Origin: Nitrospira sp. ST-bin5
GTDB lineage: Bacteria > Nitrospirota > Nitrospiria > Nitrospirales > Nitrospiraceae
Assembly (NCBI GenBank): GCA_002083555.1
Contig: MSXN01000013.1
Location: 124,001 to 188,000, forward strand
Reading direction: 5' to 3'
DNA: 64,000 bases
Position numbers and translations under genes: made by a program. Positions 45,781 to 55,011 of this stretch are shown one piece after another (positions within the stretch are counted from its first letter, which is position 1; every line of letters starts with the position of its first letter). The notes beneath the pieces were generated by a model that was not told the origin of the DNA, searched no databases, and was given only the letters and a program-made list of their open reading frames with translations.

Positions 45781-46222
45781 AAGGGAGCGTCAATGCGTCG
45801 GAATGTGGAGCTGTCTGAATCGCGATGGCCGTCATGTTCCTCGGTCGTCATGGCGACCACAGACAAGGGGATCCAGGGAGTTAGCATCGCACAAATAAAT
45901 CAAACTAGCGGCGGATTTGTCGGGATGCGCGGAGCAGGTGCACGGGTACGCCGTGTTTCTGAGAAAAGCGTGTCCGGGAGCCGTGGGCAGTCTGCCTGTC
46001 GTCGAAGTGTCGTCCGATTTTTATTCTAACGCGATGTCGGTGGAACGTGCCAGACACAGGGTATGGGTGTTGTGCATCCATGCAGCTTGGCGCATTGCCT
46101 GCGCGAGATGACTCGACTGTTCCAACTCCCGGGAGCGGAGCGGTTGCGTCCTAAGGAGCGTTTGTCTCTCAAGGGTGAGGGAAATCCGCGCAGCGTGTGC
46201 GTTCGAAGGTGGGAGGAGCGTG
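45781..46222. other. Intergenic region, no convincing gene
   Basis: A 78-codon frame (45793-46029) follows an AAGGGAG sequence but has biased, low-information composition and no recognisable fold, so I do not call it. No hairpin or RNA gene is evident. Confidence 0.35.
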
Positions 46223-47266
46223 GTGACGAAGGCGACTTGTTGTGGAGCCGGCAGTGGATGGAATTTCCGTCGCCTTTTCATCTTCCTCCGAGTGTGCGCC
46301 GGCCTGGGACTTCTTATCGATGGCCAGCAGGCGCGAGCAGAATGGCGGGTGACGGCGGAGTCGGAGGCGGCGTGGACCGACAATGTCGTTCAGTATTCGG
46401 CGGCATTCGCGCAGGCGCTGCAGCAAGATCCGAGCTTTCCCACCGGCGATGTCCGACTCGTCGGGAGCGATGTCATTTGGAAACAGGCGGCCGAATTGCA
46501 GTGGTTGGGCACGGTCTCCGCGCAGCCGTCGCGGGTCTCCGTCAGTGGCCAGGGATTGTTCTACACCGACAAGTCGGCATTCAATCGGGGGATCTACCGC
46601 CTCGACCTGCGCCAGGCGCTGGGGTCGAAGCACGCCCTGTTCCTCCGCTACGAATCGGCGCCCCAGGCGCTTCTGGGACAGGGGTTCGAAAAGCGGACCG
46701 GTAGCAGGCTGGTTCAGGAAGTGCGCGTTACGTCGCACATCGGCTATATGGAGATCGAACGGCGACTATCGGACGCGTGGCAGGCGACCATTGAAGGCCG
46801 GGTCGGAGAACGGGCCTTTAACGAGTCGTTCGCACAGCGCGACGTACGGTTCTGGACTCTGGGGCCTCGACTGCAATGGACTGGTTCCAGTGGAGTCGTG
46901 GTGACCGGAGGATACCTTTACGAGCAGGGGCTTGCCGACCAAATGGAAGCTGCTCGGTTCAACGATGATGCGTCGTATATTAACCACGTCGTCTCGCTGG
47001 ATCTGCGCATTCCATTCCTGCAGTCTTGGACGCTGGGGTTGGACTATGTCTATCGCGTCACGCGCTTCACCAGCGATCTGCCGGGGGATTCCTTCAATGG
47101 CCGCAGAGATGTCACTCAGCAAGGGTCCGCAGAGCTGGAGTATCGCTGGACGGACAGGGTGGCGGTGGTGGTTGGATTCAGACGGACCCAGCGCCTGTCC
47201 ACCGTGGCGGCGGTCGACTTTCACAGCACGATCGCGCTCCTTGGGCTTCGCTACCGGCTCCAGTAA
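46223..47266 (+). CDS. Putative outer-membrane beta-barrel protein
   Basis: 347 residues from the GTG with GGGAGGAG upstream; this start gives a signal peptide ending ARA before EW. The mature protein is a series of amphipathic strands (WTDNVVQY, RLDLRQAL, HALFLRYES, AELEYRW, VAVVVGFRR, ALLGLRYRL) typical of large barrels and ends close to the membrane-strand C-terminus. It lies 39 bases upstream of PEP synthase; a functional link is not obvious. Confidence 0.7.
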   Translation: MTKATCCGAGSGWNFRRLFIFLRVCAGLGLLIDGQQARAEWRVTAESEAAWTDNVVQYSAAFAQALQQDPSFPTGDVRLVGSDVIWKQAAELQWLGTVSAQPSRVSVSGQGLFYTDKSAFNRGIYRLDLRQALGSKHALFLRYESAPQALLGQGFEKRTGSRLVQEVRVTSHIGYMEIERRLSDAWQATIEGRVGERAFNESFAQRDVRFWTLGPRLQWTGSSGVVVTGGYLYEQGLADQMEAARFNDDASYINHVVSLDLRIPFLQSWTLGLDYVYRVTRFTSDLPGDSFNGRRDVTQQGSAELEYRWTDRVAVVVGFRRTQRLSTVAAVDFHSTIALLGLRYRLQ

Positions 47267-47305
47267 ACCAACCGGGGCCGAGGGACACATGACCAGGAGG
47301 TAAGA

Positions 47306-49726
47306 ATGAGTCATCATCGGGGAGCGAGATCGTTCATTCAATGGTTCGAGGAGATCGGCATCGAAGATGTGCCGCTCGTCGGCGGGAAGAATGCCTCGTT
47401 GGGTGAAATGTATCGGGAGCTTGCCTCCCAAGGAGTCAAAGTCCCGAACGGGTTCGCCATCACGGCGGAGGCCTACCGGACCTTTCTCCGTGAAGCGGGG
47501 TTGGAATCGACCATTATAGATTCACTGAAAGAATTGGATACCCATGACATCGAGAACCTCCGCCGGCGAGGCGCCCGGATGCGCCAAGCCATGCTCGATG
47601 CGAACCTGCCGGACACGCTGGAACGGGAGATCCTTGAGGCCTACGCTCGGTTGGGCGAAGGGGCCCCGGAGCCGGTCGACGTCGCCGTGCGGAGCAGCGC
47701 CACCGCGGAGGATCTGCCGGATGCCAGTTTTGCCGGGCAGCAGGAAACGTATCTGAACGTTCAGGGGCCGCGCGCGCTCCTCGACACCTGCAAGCGCTGC
47801 TTTGCGTCCTTGTTTACCGATCGCGCGATCGCCTATCGCGTCGAGAAAGGGTTCGACCATCACAAAGTCGCGCTGTCGATTGGCGTGCAGCGCATGGTCC
47901 GCTCGGACCTCGCCGCCGCCGGCGTCATGTTTTCGATCGATACGGAGACCGGGTTCGAACAGGCGGTGCTGATCAACGCGTCCTACGGCCTCGGCGAGAA
48001 TGTGGTGCAGGGCTCGGTGAACCCAGACGAGTTCTACGTCTTCAAGCCGACGCTCAAGGAGGGCTACCGCCCGATCTTGAGTAAACGCCTGGGCAGCAAA
48101 GAGTTCAAACTGATGTACGATGTCGGCGGCAGCAAAATGGTCAAGAACGTGCCGGTGCCGCCCGACGACCGGGCCAGATTCGCGATCACGGACGATGAGA
48201 TCATGACGCTGGCCCGCTGGGCCTGCGTGATCGAGGACCACTATCGGACCAAACGCGGCGTGGCCAGTCCGATGGATATGGAATGGGCGAAGGACGGCAA
48301 GACCGGCGAGCTGTTCATCGTGCAGGCGCGGCCCGAGACAGTGCAGTCGCAGAAGGACCTGGACGTGATCGAGACCTACCGTCTTACGGAACGCAGCCGC
48401 GTGCTGGTGAGCGGGCGCAGCGTCGGAGACAAGATCGGCCAGGGCACGGTTCGGGTCATCAAGCAGGTCCAACAGATGCAGGACTTCCGCGAGGGCGACG
48501 TGCTGGTGACCGACAAGACGGACCCCGATTGGGTGCCGATCATGAAACGGGCATCGGCGATCGTGACCAATCGCGGGGGGCGGACCTGCCATGCCGCGAT
48601 CGTGAGCCGCGAGTTGGGCTTGCCGGCGATCGTGGGCGCGGAGACCGCCACCGAACGGTTGAACGACGGCCAGGTCGTCACGGTCTCGTGCGCAGAGGGT
48701 GAGACCGGGTTTGTCTACGACGGCCGGCTGCCGGTCGAGATCGATCGTGTGCGCGTCAAGGACCTGCGCCGTCCCAAGACGGCCATCATGATGAATGTGG
48801 CCAACCCCGAGGAAGCGTTCAGGCTGTCGTTCATTCCGAACGACGGGGTCGGGCTGGCCCGGGAGGAATTCATCATCGCCAACTCCATCAAGGCCCATCC
48901 GCTGGCGTTGCTCGACTATGCGAAGCTGGAGGACTATGCGGTCAAGGCTGAGATCGATCGGCTGACGGTGGGATACCAGGACAAAGCACAGTTCTTTATC
49001 GAGAAGCTGGCGCAAGGCGTCGGGATGATCGCGGCGGCCTTCTATCCGAAGGACGTGATCGTGCGGCTCAGCGACTTCAAATCGAATGAGTATGCCAATC
49101 TGATCGGCGGCCGGCAGTTCGAACCCGTCGAGGAGAATCCCATGCTCGGCTTTCGCGGCGCGTCGCGGTACTACGATCCGCGCTACCGGGACGGGTTCGC
49201 GCTGGAATGCCGCGCCTTGCGCATGGTGCGGGATGACATGGGCCTGACCAATGTGAAGGTCATGATTCCGTTCTGCCGGACCGTCGAAGAGGGTCGGCGG
49301 GTGCTCGATGAGATGGCGTCGCACGGGCTCAGGAGGGGCGAGCGGGGGTTGGAGGTGTATCTCATGTGCGAAGTTCCCAGCAACGTTCTGCTCGCGGAAG
49401 AGTTCGCGGAACTCTGCGACGGGTTCTCGATCGGTTCAAACGATCTCACCCAGCTCACCCTGGGGGTCGATCGGGATTCGGAGCTGGTCGCGCCGCTGTT
49501 CGACGAGCGGAATCCCGCCGTGAAAAGGATCATCGCGATGGCGATCCAGGCGGCGAAACGCGCGGGCCGAAAAGTCGGCATCTGCGGACAGGCCCCCAGC
49601 GACTATCCGGAATTCGCCCAATTCCTGGTTGAGCAGGGCATCGACAGTCTCTCGCTCAATCCCGATAGTGTGCTCACCACGACCGCAGCGGTGGTGAACG
49701 CAGAAGCGCAACGGGCGGGGGCGTGA
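47306..49726 (+). CDS. ppsA: Phosphoenolpyruvate synthase
   Basis: 806 residues, full length. N-terminal ATP-grasp domain (VGGKNASLGEM, RSSATAEDLPDASFAG), the phosphohistidine domain with catalytic His429 in GGRTCHAAIVSRELG, and the C-terminal PEP-binding barrel ending with the catalytic Cys in GICGQAPSDYP. It converts pyruvate, ATP and water to PEP, AMP and phosphate, the gluconeogenic entry after pyruvate synthesis. AGGAGG precedes the ATG. It opens an island of cation transport and stress genes. Confidence 0.96.
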   Translation: MSHHRGARSFIQWFEEIGIEDVPLVGGKNASLGEMYRELASQGVKVPNGFAITAEAYRTFLREAGLESTIIDSLKELDTHDIENLRRRGARMRQAMLDANLPDTLEREILEAYARLGEGAPEPVDVAVRSSATAEDLPDASFAGQQETYLNVQGPRALLDTCKRCFASLFTDRAIAYRVEKGFDHHKVALSIGVQRMVRSDLAAAGVMFSIDTETGFEQAVLINASYGLGENVVQGSVNPDEFYVFKPTLKEGYRPILSKRLGSKEFKLMYDVGGSKMVKNVPVPPDDRARFAITDDEIMTLARWACVIEDHYRTKRGVASPMDMEWAKDGKTGELFIVQARPETVQSQKDLDVIETYRLTERSRVLVSGRSVGDKIGQGTVRVIKQVQQMQDFREGDVLVTDKTDPDWVPIMKRASAIVTNRGGRTCHAAIVSRELGLPAIVGAETATERLNDGQVVTVSCAEGETGFVYDGRLPVEIDRVRVKDLRRPKTAIMMNVANPEEAFRLSFIPNDGVGLAREEFIIANSIKAHPLALLDYAKLEDYAVKAEIDRLTVGYQDKAQFFIEKLAQGVGMIAAAFYPKDVIVRLSDFKSNEYANLIGGRQFEPVEENPMLGFRGASRYYDPRYRDGFALECRALRMVRDDMGLTNVKVMIPFCRTVEEGRRVLDEMASHGLRRGERGLEVYLMCEVPSNVLLAEEFAELCDGFSIGSNDLTQLTLGVDRDSELVAPLFDERNPAVKRIIAMAIQAAKRAGRKVGICGQAPSDYPEFAQFLVEQGIDSLSLNPDSVLTTTAAVVNAEAQRAGA

Positions 49727-49788
49727 GAACTCGAAGCTGGGGCAGGTGTCGAGGGGAGCTCTTCTGATACGATTGTAGGAACATCCGT

Positions 49789-51501
49789 ATGCCGATGTTT
49801 TCGACCGTGTTCTATGAGGTCGCTGCGCTGCTGCTGCTGGCGGCGGGCTGCGGCGCGATCGCGCTGCTGCTGCGGCAGCCGGTGATCGTCGCGTTCATCG
49901 CCGTGGGCATTCTGGCCGGTCCGGCCGGATTGAACTGGGTACATGCAGCCGACCAGATTGATCTCCTGGCGAAACTCGGCATCGCCTTGCTGCTCTTCGT
50001 CGTGGGGCTCAAGCTCGATGTGCATCTGATCCGCAATATGGGCCGTGTCGCGCTGGCAACCGGGCTTGGGCAGGTTGGCTTCACCTCGGCGGTCGGATTC
50101 GGGCTCTGTCTGCTCCTGGGCCTCGACCCGGTGCCGGCCTTGTATGTGGCGGTGGCCCTCACCTTTTCGAGCACCATTATTATCGTCAAGTTGCTATCCG
50201 ATAAACGCGAGATCGATGCCCTCCACGGCCGCATTGCCGTGGGCTTTCTGATCGTCCAGGACATCGTGGTTGTGGCGGCGATGATCGTTCTCTCGGCCTT
50301 CGCGGGGGGCAGCGCCGGTGCCGGGAGTCTGGGCGCGCTGCTCGGAGTGCTGGGCACGGGCGTGGTGTTTCTTGCGTCCGTTGGATTCGCCATGCGGTAT
50401 CTCTTGCCCGGACTCTTGGCGAGAATCGCCGCTTCCCCAGAATTGCTGGTGCTGTTCGCTGTTGCGTGGGGGGTCTCCCTGGCGTCGCTCGGCGATGCGC
50501 TGGGGTTCAGCAAGGAGATCGGTGCATTCGTCGCAGGAGTGTCGCTGGCCTCGTCGCCGTTTCGCGAAGCGATCGCGTCGCGTCTGGTCGCCCTGCGGGA
50601 TTTCCTCCTTCTGTTTTTCTTTCTCAGCCTCGGCGCGCAGCAGGACCTCCGGTATCTCGGATCGCAGCTCGGTCCTGCGACGGCGCTGTCCCTCTTCGTG
50701 CTGATCGGCAATCCATTGATCGTGATGGCGATCATGGGATGGATGGGCTACCGCAAACGCACCGGCTTCCTGGCGGGATTAACCGTCGCGCAGATCAGCG
50801 AGTTTTCGCTCATTCTCGGCTCCATGGCGCTGAGCCTCGGCCACATCGACGCCCCGGTGTTGGGGCTCATTACGCTGGTGGGCCTGATCACGATTGGCGT
50901 CTCGACCTATATGATTCTCTATTCGCATCAATTGTACGACCGGCTGGCGCCGTGGCTCAGCGTGTTTGAGCGACGCGTCGCGCATGCTGAGGATCCGGAT
51001 CGGACCAAGGCGGCGACCGGGCAGGTGGCGGATGCGATCATCTTCGGCTTGGACCGGTACGGCAGCCGGATCGGCGAAGGACTCCAGGCGCGCGGGTGGC
51101 GGGTTTTGGGAATCGACTTCGATCCCGAGGCGGTGCAGGAAGCCGAGCGCCGCGGGTGGCCGGCCCGCTATGGCGATGCCGAGGATCCGGAATTGATCCG
51201 GTCACTCCCCGTGGGCGGCTGCCGATGGGTGGTGTGTACCTCGCCGTTGGCGGAGACCAACCTCACCTTGCTGGATGCGTTACGGCAGCAAGGCTATCGC
51301 GGGCGCGTGGCGCTCACGGCCCGGATGCCTTCTGATGCCGATCGCCTCACCCGCGCCGGCGCGGACCTGATCTTGTGCCCGTATTTCGATGCCGCCGACC
51401 GGGCGGTGGAGCGGTTGCGGCCGGCGAATGCCGGCCGCGTGACGGGGGACACCAGCGACAAGGGCTCCGGCATGGGGACGCTGTTCTCTCACCTTGAATG
51501 A
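49789..51501 (+). CDS. CPA2-family cation:proton antiporter with RCK N domain
   Basis: 570 residues: about 12-13 membrane helices (1-395) of the KefB/YbaL-type CPA2 family, including the FSSTIIIVKLLSDKREID segment, and a cytoplasmic Rossmann-like RCK/TrkA-N domain (about 405-525; IIFGLDRYGSRIGEGL then DFDP). It exchanges K+ or Na+ for H+ and is regulated through nucleotide binding to the RCK domain. Its stop lies ten bases from the Usp start. Confidence 0.92.
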   Translation: MPMFSTVFYEVAALLLLAAGCGAIALLLRQPVIVAFIAVGILAGPAGLNWVHAADQIDLLAKLGIALLLFVVGLKLDVHLIRNMGRVALATGLGQVGFTSAVGFGLCLLLGLDPVPALYVAVALTFSSTIIIVKLLSDKREIDALHGRIAVGFLIVQDIVVVAAMIVLSAFAGGSAGAGSLGALLGVLGTGVVFLASVGFAMRYLLPGLLARIAASPELLVLFAVAWGVSLASLGDALGFSKEIGAFVAGVSLASSPFREAIASRLVALRDFLLLFFFLSLGAQQDLRYLGSQLGPATALSLFVLIGNPLIVMAIMGWMGYRKRTGFLAGLTVAQISEFSLILGSMALSLGHIDAPVLGLITLVGLITIGVSTYMILYSHQLYDRLAPWLSVFERRVAHAEDPDRTKAATGQVADAIIFGLDRYGSRIGEGLQARGWRVLGIDFDPEAVQEAERRGWPARYGDAEDPELIRSLPVGGCRWVVCTSPLAETNLTLLDALRQQGYRGRVALTARMPSDADRLTRAGADLILCPYFDAADRAVERLRPANAGRVTGDTSDKGSGMGTLFSHLE

Positions 51502-51511
51502 AAGGGCGATT

Positions 51512-52000
51512 ATGCAAACCTCTCAGCCTCGTGCGCCGTTCACAATCGTGGTGGCGACAGATTTTTCTAAGCCGGCTCAGCGGGCGTTCGACTATGCCCT
51601 GTGGCTGGCCGGCCGGCTGCATGCCAGGCTGTGTATTCTGTATGTCGTGATGGGTGCGTGGCCGGCCGGAGAGCATGAACCGGGAAGCCGGGCGTTGCGT
51701 CCGGTGAAGACTGCCGCCCTGTTGCAGTTGGGCCGTCTCGCGCAACGCGCCTTCAAGCTGGGAATTGCGACGGATCCCCGCCTGGACGTCGGGAGCCCGG
51801 CAGAGCGCATTCTGGAGACCTGTAGGAAGATGCGGGCGGACCTGCTGGTGGTCGGCACGTATGGGCGCGGCGGCGTCGCCCGGGTGGTCCTGGGCAGCGT
51901 GGCCGAAGAACTCGTCCGCGCAGCGCCGTGTCCGGTCATGACCGTGAACCGGACGGTGGCTCAACGGCGGGCGCCAGGACAATACAAGGGGGCGCTATGA
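51512..52000 (+). CDS. Universal stress protein, UspA family
   Basis: 162 residues, one Usp domain. The ATP-binding signature G-2x-G-9x-G-S is intact (GTYGRGGVARVVLGS). The ATG follows GAAAGGG. Its stop overlaps the P-type ATPase start (ATGA), which ties it to ion transport; ATP-binding Usp proteins often modulate transporters under energy stress. Confidence 0.92.
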   Translation: MQTSQPRAPFTIVVATDFSKPAQRAFDYALWLAGRLHARLCILYVVMGAWPAGEHEPGSRALRPVKTAALLQLGRLAQRAFKLGIATDPRLDVGSPAERILETCRKMRADLLVVGTYGRGGVARVVLGSVAEELVRAAPCPVMTVNRTVAQRRAPGQYKGAL

Positions 52001-54756
52001 CCGCCGGCAACGGAAGCGGTGGACACCACCATCTGCCCGCCCACGAGGTGGTGCTGTTGCTCGAAACCGACCTGGCGAAAGGCCTGTCCTCCGAGGAGGC
52101 GGCGCGGCGGCTAGAACGATTCGGCCCGAACGTGCTCCCGAAATTCAGGCGCCATGGTCCGCTGGTGCGCTTTTTCTTTCAGTTTCACCATCCGCTGATC
52201 TATGTGCTGCTCGCGGCGACCATCGTCACGGCATTCTTGGACGAATGGGTCGATGCGGGGGTGATCTTCGGAGTCGTTTTGGTCAACGCCATCGTCGGGT
52301 TCATTCAGGAGTCTCGCGCGGAGGCGGCACTGGACGCCCTTGCGTCCATGATGAAGACCGAAGCCAGAGTCCGGCGGGACGGACGGACGGTCCGGGTGCC
52401 TTCCGAGGATCTTGTGCCGGGGGAGGTGGTCCTGCTGGAGTCCGGCGACAAGGTCCCGGCCGATCTGCGGCTGGCGAAAGTCCGCGAGTTACGAGTGGAC
52501 GAATCCGCGCTGACCGGAGAATCGGTGCCGGTGGAGAAGGCCGATCTGGTGCTTCCTCCCGAGACGGTTGTCGCGGACCGCAAGAACATGGCGTTCTCCG
52601 GCTCGTTGGTTACCTATGGACAGGGGGTTGGAGTGGCGGTCGGGACCGGCGTAGCCACGGAGCTGGGGCGCATCCATCAGTTAATGGGCGAAACGACCCA
52701 GCTTGCGACGCCGCTCACGAAGAAGCTGGCGTCATTCAGCAAGATGTTGACGGTCGCCATTCTCGGATTGGCCGCCGTGACATTTGTCTTGGGACTCTGG
52801 CGCGGCCAACCGGTTACGGAGATCTTCATGGCGGCGGTCGCGCTGGCCGTGGCCGCAATTCCAGAGGGGCTGCCTGCGGCGGTCACCATCACCCTGGCGA
52901 TCGGCGTCGGCCGGATGGCACGGCGCCATGCGATTATCCGCAAGTTGCCGGCGGTGGAAACGCTAGGCAGCACCACCGTGATCTGTTCGGACAAGACCGG
53001 CACACTCACCAAAAATGAAATGACGGTCCAGGCCTTCTGGACGGGAGGCCGCTCATTCGAGGTCGACGGCGCGGGCTACGAGCCGGTCGGGGAGATACGA
53101 GAAAGCGGCGCCGGGCATTCGGCGTTGCCCCCGATCTTGCTCGAGCTTCTGGCTGCGGGGGCCCTCTGCAACGACGCGCAGCATCTGGAGCGCGATGGTC
53201 GCTGGATGATCGCCGGCGACCCGACCGAAGGCGCCTTGCTGGTCGCAGCGAAGAAAGCCGGGATCGATCTGAATCGGCTCCACGAGCAGTTCCCGCGTGT
53301 GGAGGCGATCCCGTTCGAGTCGGAGCGGCAGTTCATGGCCACGTTGCATCGGGTGAAATCGGGCGGGGACTCGGTGCTGTATCTCAAAGGCGCGGTGGAA
53401 AAAACGATCCGCTTGTGCGGGCGGATGGTGCTGCCGGACGAGACGGAGCAGGCACTTGATGTTCAGGCCGTGCTGAGTCAGGTGGATATCTTTGCCGGGC
53501 GGGGGCTCCGCGTGCTGGCGCTGGCGCGCAAGGCCTTTCCGGCGGACACCGCCACAGTGACGGAGTGTGATGTGGAAGACGGCCTGACTTTTCTCGGGCT
53601 CCAAGCCATGATGGATCCTCCGAGGCCGGAGGCCGTGGCGGCCGTGCGCGCCTGTCAGCAGGCAGGGATTGCGGTCAAAATGATCACGGGCGATCATGCG
53701 CTCACGGCCCGGGCGATCGCACAGCAAATCGGGTTAGACGGGCGGAAAGATCACCAGAATGGTGGATTGATCGCGCTGACCGGCCAGGAATTGGCGGCCA
53801 CTCCTCAGGCGGAGCTTGCGGAGGTCGCCGACCGCACCGCGGTCTTTGCGCGGGTGTCTCCGGAACAAAAGCTGCGGCTGGTCGAGGCCTTGCAATCGCG
53901 GCGTCATGTGGTGGCCATGACCGGCGACGGCGTGAACGACGCGCCGGCCTTGAAGCAGGCGGATATCGGCGTTGCGATGGGCCGTGGCGGGACCGAAGTG
54001 GCAAAGGAAGCGGCCGACATGGTGCTGACCGACGACAACTTCGCCTCCATCGAAGCGGCCGTCGAGGAAGGCCGGTGCGTCTTTGACAACCTGACGAAGT
54101 TCATTGTCTGGACGTTGCCGACCAATATGGGGGAAGGGCTGGTCCTGCTGACGGCGATCGCCTTGGGCGTCGTGCTTCCCATCCTCCCGGTGCAAATTCT
54201 CTGGATCAATATGACGACGGCAGTGGCGCTGGGACTGATGCTGGCCTTCGAACCCACGGAGCCAGGCATCATGATGCGGCCGCCGCGCGATCCCGGCCAG
54301 CCGATCCTGACGGGCGTGCTGATCGAACGGATTGTCCTGGTGTCGTTCTTGATGCTGGCAGGCGCCTATGGCGCGTTTCTCTGGGAGCTGGATCGGACCG
54401 ACTCGATCGTTGCGGCCCGCACGGCGGCGGTGAACGTCATCGTGATGGCGGAGCTGTTCTACCTGTTCAACTGCCGCTCCTTGGAGCGCACCATGTTCCA
54501 TGTCGGCCTGTTCAGCAACCCCTGGATCTGGCGCGGGGTATCGTCTATGGTCGGCTTGCAACTGCTCCTGACGTACGTCCCGTCGATGAACCGGCTGTTT
54601 CACACGGCCCCGATCGACGGGCCCGCCTGGGGGCTGGTTCTGACGGCGGCCGTGACGGTGTACGTCGTGGTGGAGGTGGAGACCTGGCTGCGGTTGCAGT
54701 GGAACCGGCGGACAGGGCCCGGCGCGCCGACCAAGAGGAGCACGGATGACGCTTAA
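51997..54756 (+). CDS. P2-type cation-transporting ATPase, atypical ion site
   Basis: 919 residues from the ATG overlapping the Usp stop. Phosphorylation site DKTGT at Asp332, TGES loop, and GDGVNDAPAL hinge are all present. Helix 4 has PEGLP, helix 5 PTNMGE, but helix 6 reads WINMTTAVALG: the Asp that P2A calcium pumps have at this position (WxNLVTDG) is Ala. Loss of this ligand argues against a plain Ca2+ pump and for another cation or stoichiometry. The C-terminus is polar, without a regulatory domain. Confidence 0.93.
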   Translation: MTAGNGSGGHHHLPAHEVVLLLETDLAKGLSSEEAARRLERFGPNVLPKFRRHGPLVRFFFQFHHPLIYVLLAATIVTAFLDEWVDAGVIFGVVLVNAIVGFIQESRAEAALDALASMMKTEARVRRDGRTVRVPSEDLVPGEVVLLESGDKVPADLRLAKVRELRVDESALTGESVPVEKADLVLPPETVVADRKNMAFSGSLVTYGQGVGVAVGTGVATELGRIHQLMGETTQLATPLTKKLASFSKMLTVAILGLAAVTFVLGLWRGQPVTEIFMAAVALAVAAIPEGLPAAVTITLAIGVGRMARRHAIIRKLPAVETLGSTTVICSDKTGTLTKNEMTVQAFWTGGRSFEVDGAGYEPVGEIRESGAGHSALPPILLELLAAGALCNDAQHLERDGRWMIAGDPTEGALLVAAKKAGIDLNRLHEQFPRVEAIPFESERQFMATLHRVKSGGDSVLYLKGAVEKTIRLCGRMVLPDETEQALDVQAVLSQVDIFAGRGLRVLALARKAFPADTATVTECDVEDGLTFLGLQAMMDPPRPEAVAAVRACQQAGIAVKMITGDHALTARAIAQQIGLDGRKDHQNGGLIALTGQELAATPQAELAEVADRTAVFARVSPEQKLRLVEALQSRRHVVAMTGDGVNDAPALKQADIGVAMGRGGTEVAKEAADMVLTDDNFASIEAAVEEGRCVFDNLTKFIVWTLPTNMGEGLVLLTAIALGVVLPILPVQILWINMTTAVALGLMLAFEPTEPGIMMRPPRDPGQPILTGVLIERIVLVSFLMLAGAYGAFLWELDRTDSIVAARTAAVNVIVMAELFYLFNCRSLERTMFHVGLFSNPWIWRGVSSMVGLQLLLTYVPSMNRLFHTAPIDGPAWGLVLTAAVTVYVVVEVETWLRLQWNRRTGPGAPTKRSTDDA

Positions 54757-54786
54757 AGGCTGCGTGGGAAGTTGTTGTGGTGTGCC

Positions 54787-54858
54787 ATGCTCAAGTATGG
54801 CGTGCTCCTGGGGTGGTTTCTGTTGTTCACCCTCGCGCACAGCTCGGCTGCATTGTGA
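54787..54858 (+). CDS. Possible 23-residue signal-like peptide
   Basis: The frame encodes a hydrophobic peptide ending in HSSAAL. No ribosome site is seen. It lies between the ATPase gene and the better-supported 31-residue ORF. Weak candidate. Confidence 0.15.
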   Translation: MLKYGVLLGWFLLFTLAHSSAAL

Positions 54859-54876
54859 GAGAAAGGAGGCATTGAG

Positions 54877-54972
54877 ATGGACCCGTTCATGCTGCTTGGG
54901 ATTCTTGCGGTGGTCATCGGCATCGTCGGGGTGTTCGTCTTGTTGAAAGGCCGGAAGAAGAATGTCCGGTGA
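54877..54972 (+). CDS. 31-residue single-pass membrane peptide
   Basis: ATG at 54877 preceded by AAAGGAGG with 6-base spacing, stop at 54970-54972. The peptide has a short N-terminus (MDPFM), a hydrophobic helix (about residues 5-23) and a basic tail (KGRKKNVR), the form of small membrane regulators such as KdpF or AcrZ. It sits between a P-type ATPase and an M50 protease gene, so it may be a small subunit or regulator of the ATPase. Expression is not proven. Confidence 0.6.
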   Translation: MDPFMLLGILAVVIGIVGVFVLLKGRKKNVR

Positions 54973-55011
54973 ACGAATCGCCCGGCTGCTTGCGACGCAA
55001 GGGAGGGATGC

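Noticed and set aside
45793..46029. 78-codon frame after the DUF2892 gene
   Set aside because: An AAGGGAG lies nearby but the product is Ser/Arg/Gly-rich without structure or recognisable family.
47522..49324. 600-codon minus-strand frame opposite ppsA
   Set aside because: Same reason: antisense of a full-length conserved enzyme, no ribosome site, no homology features.
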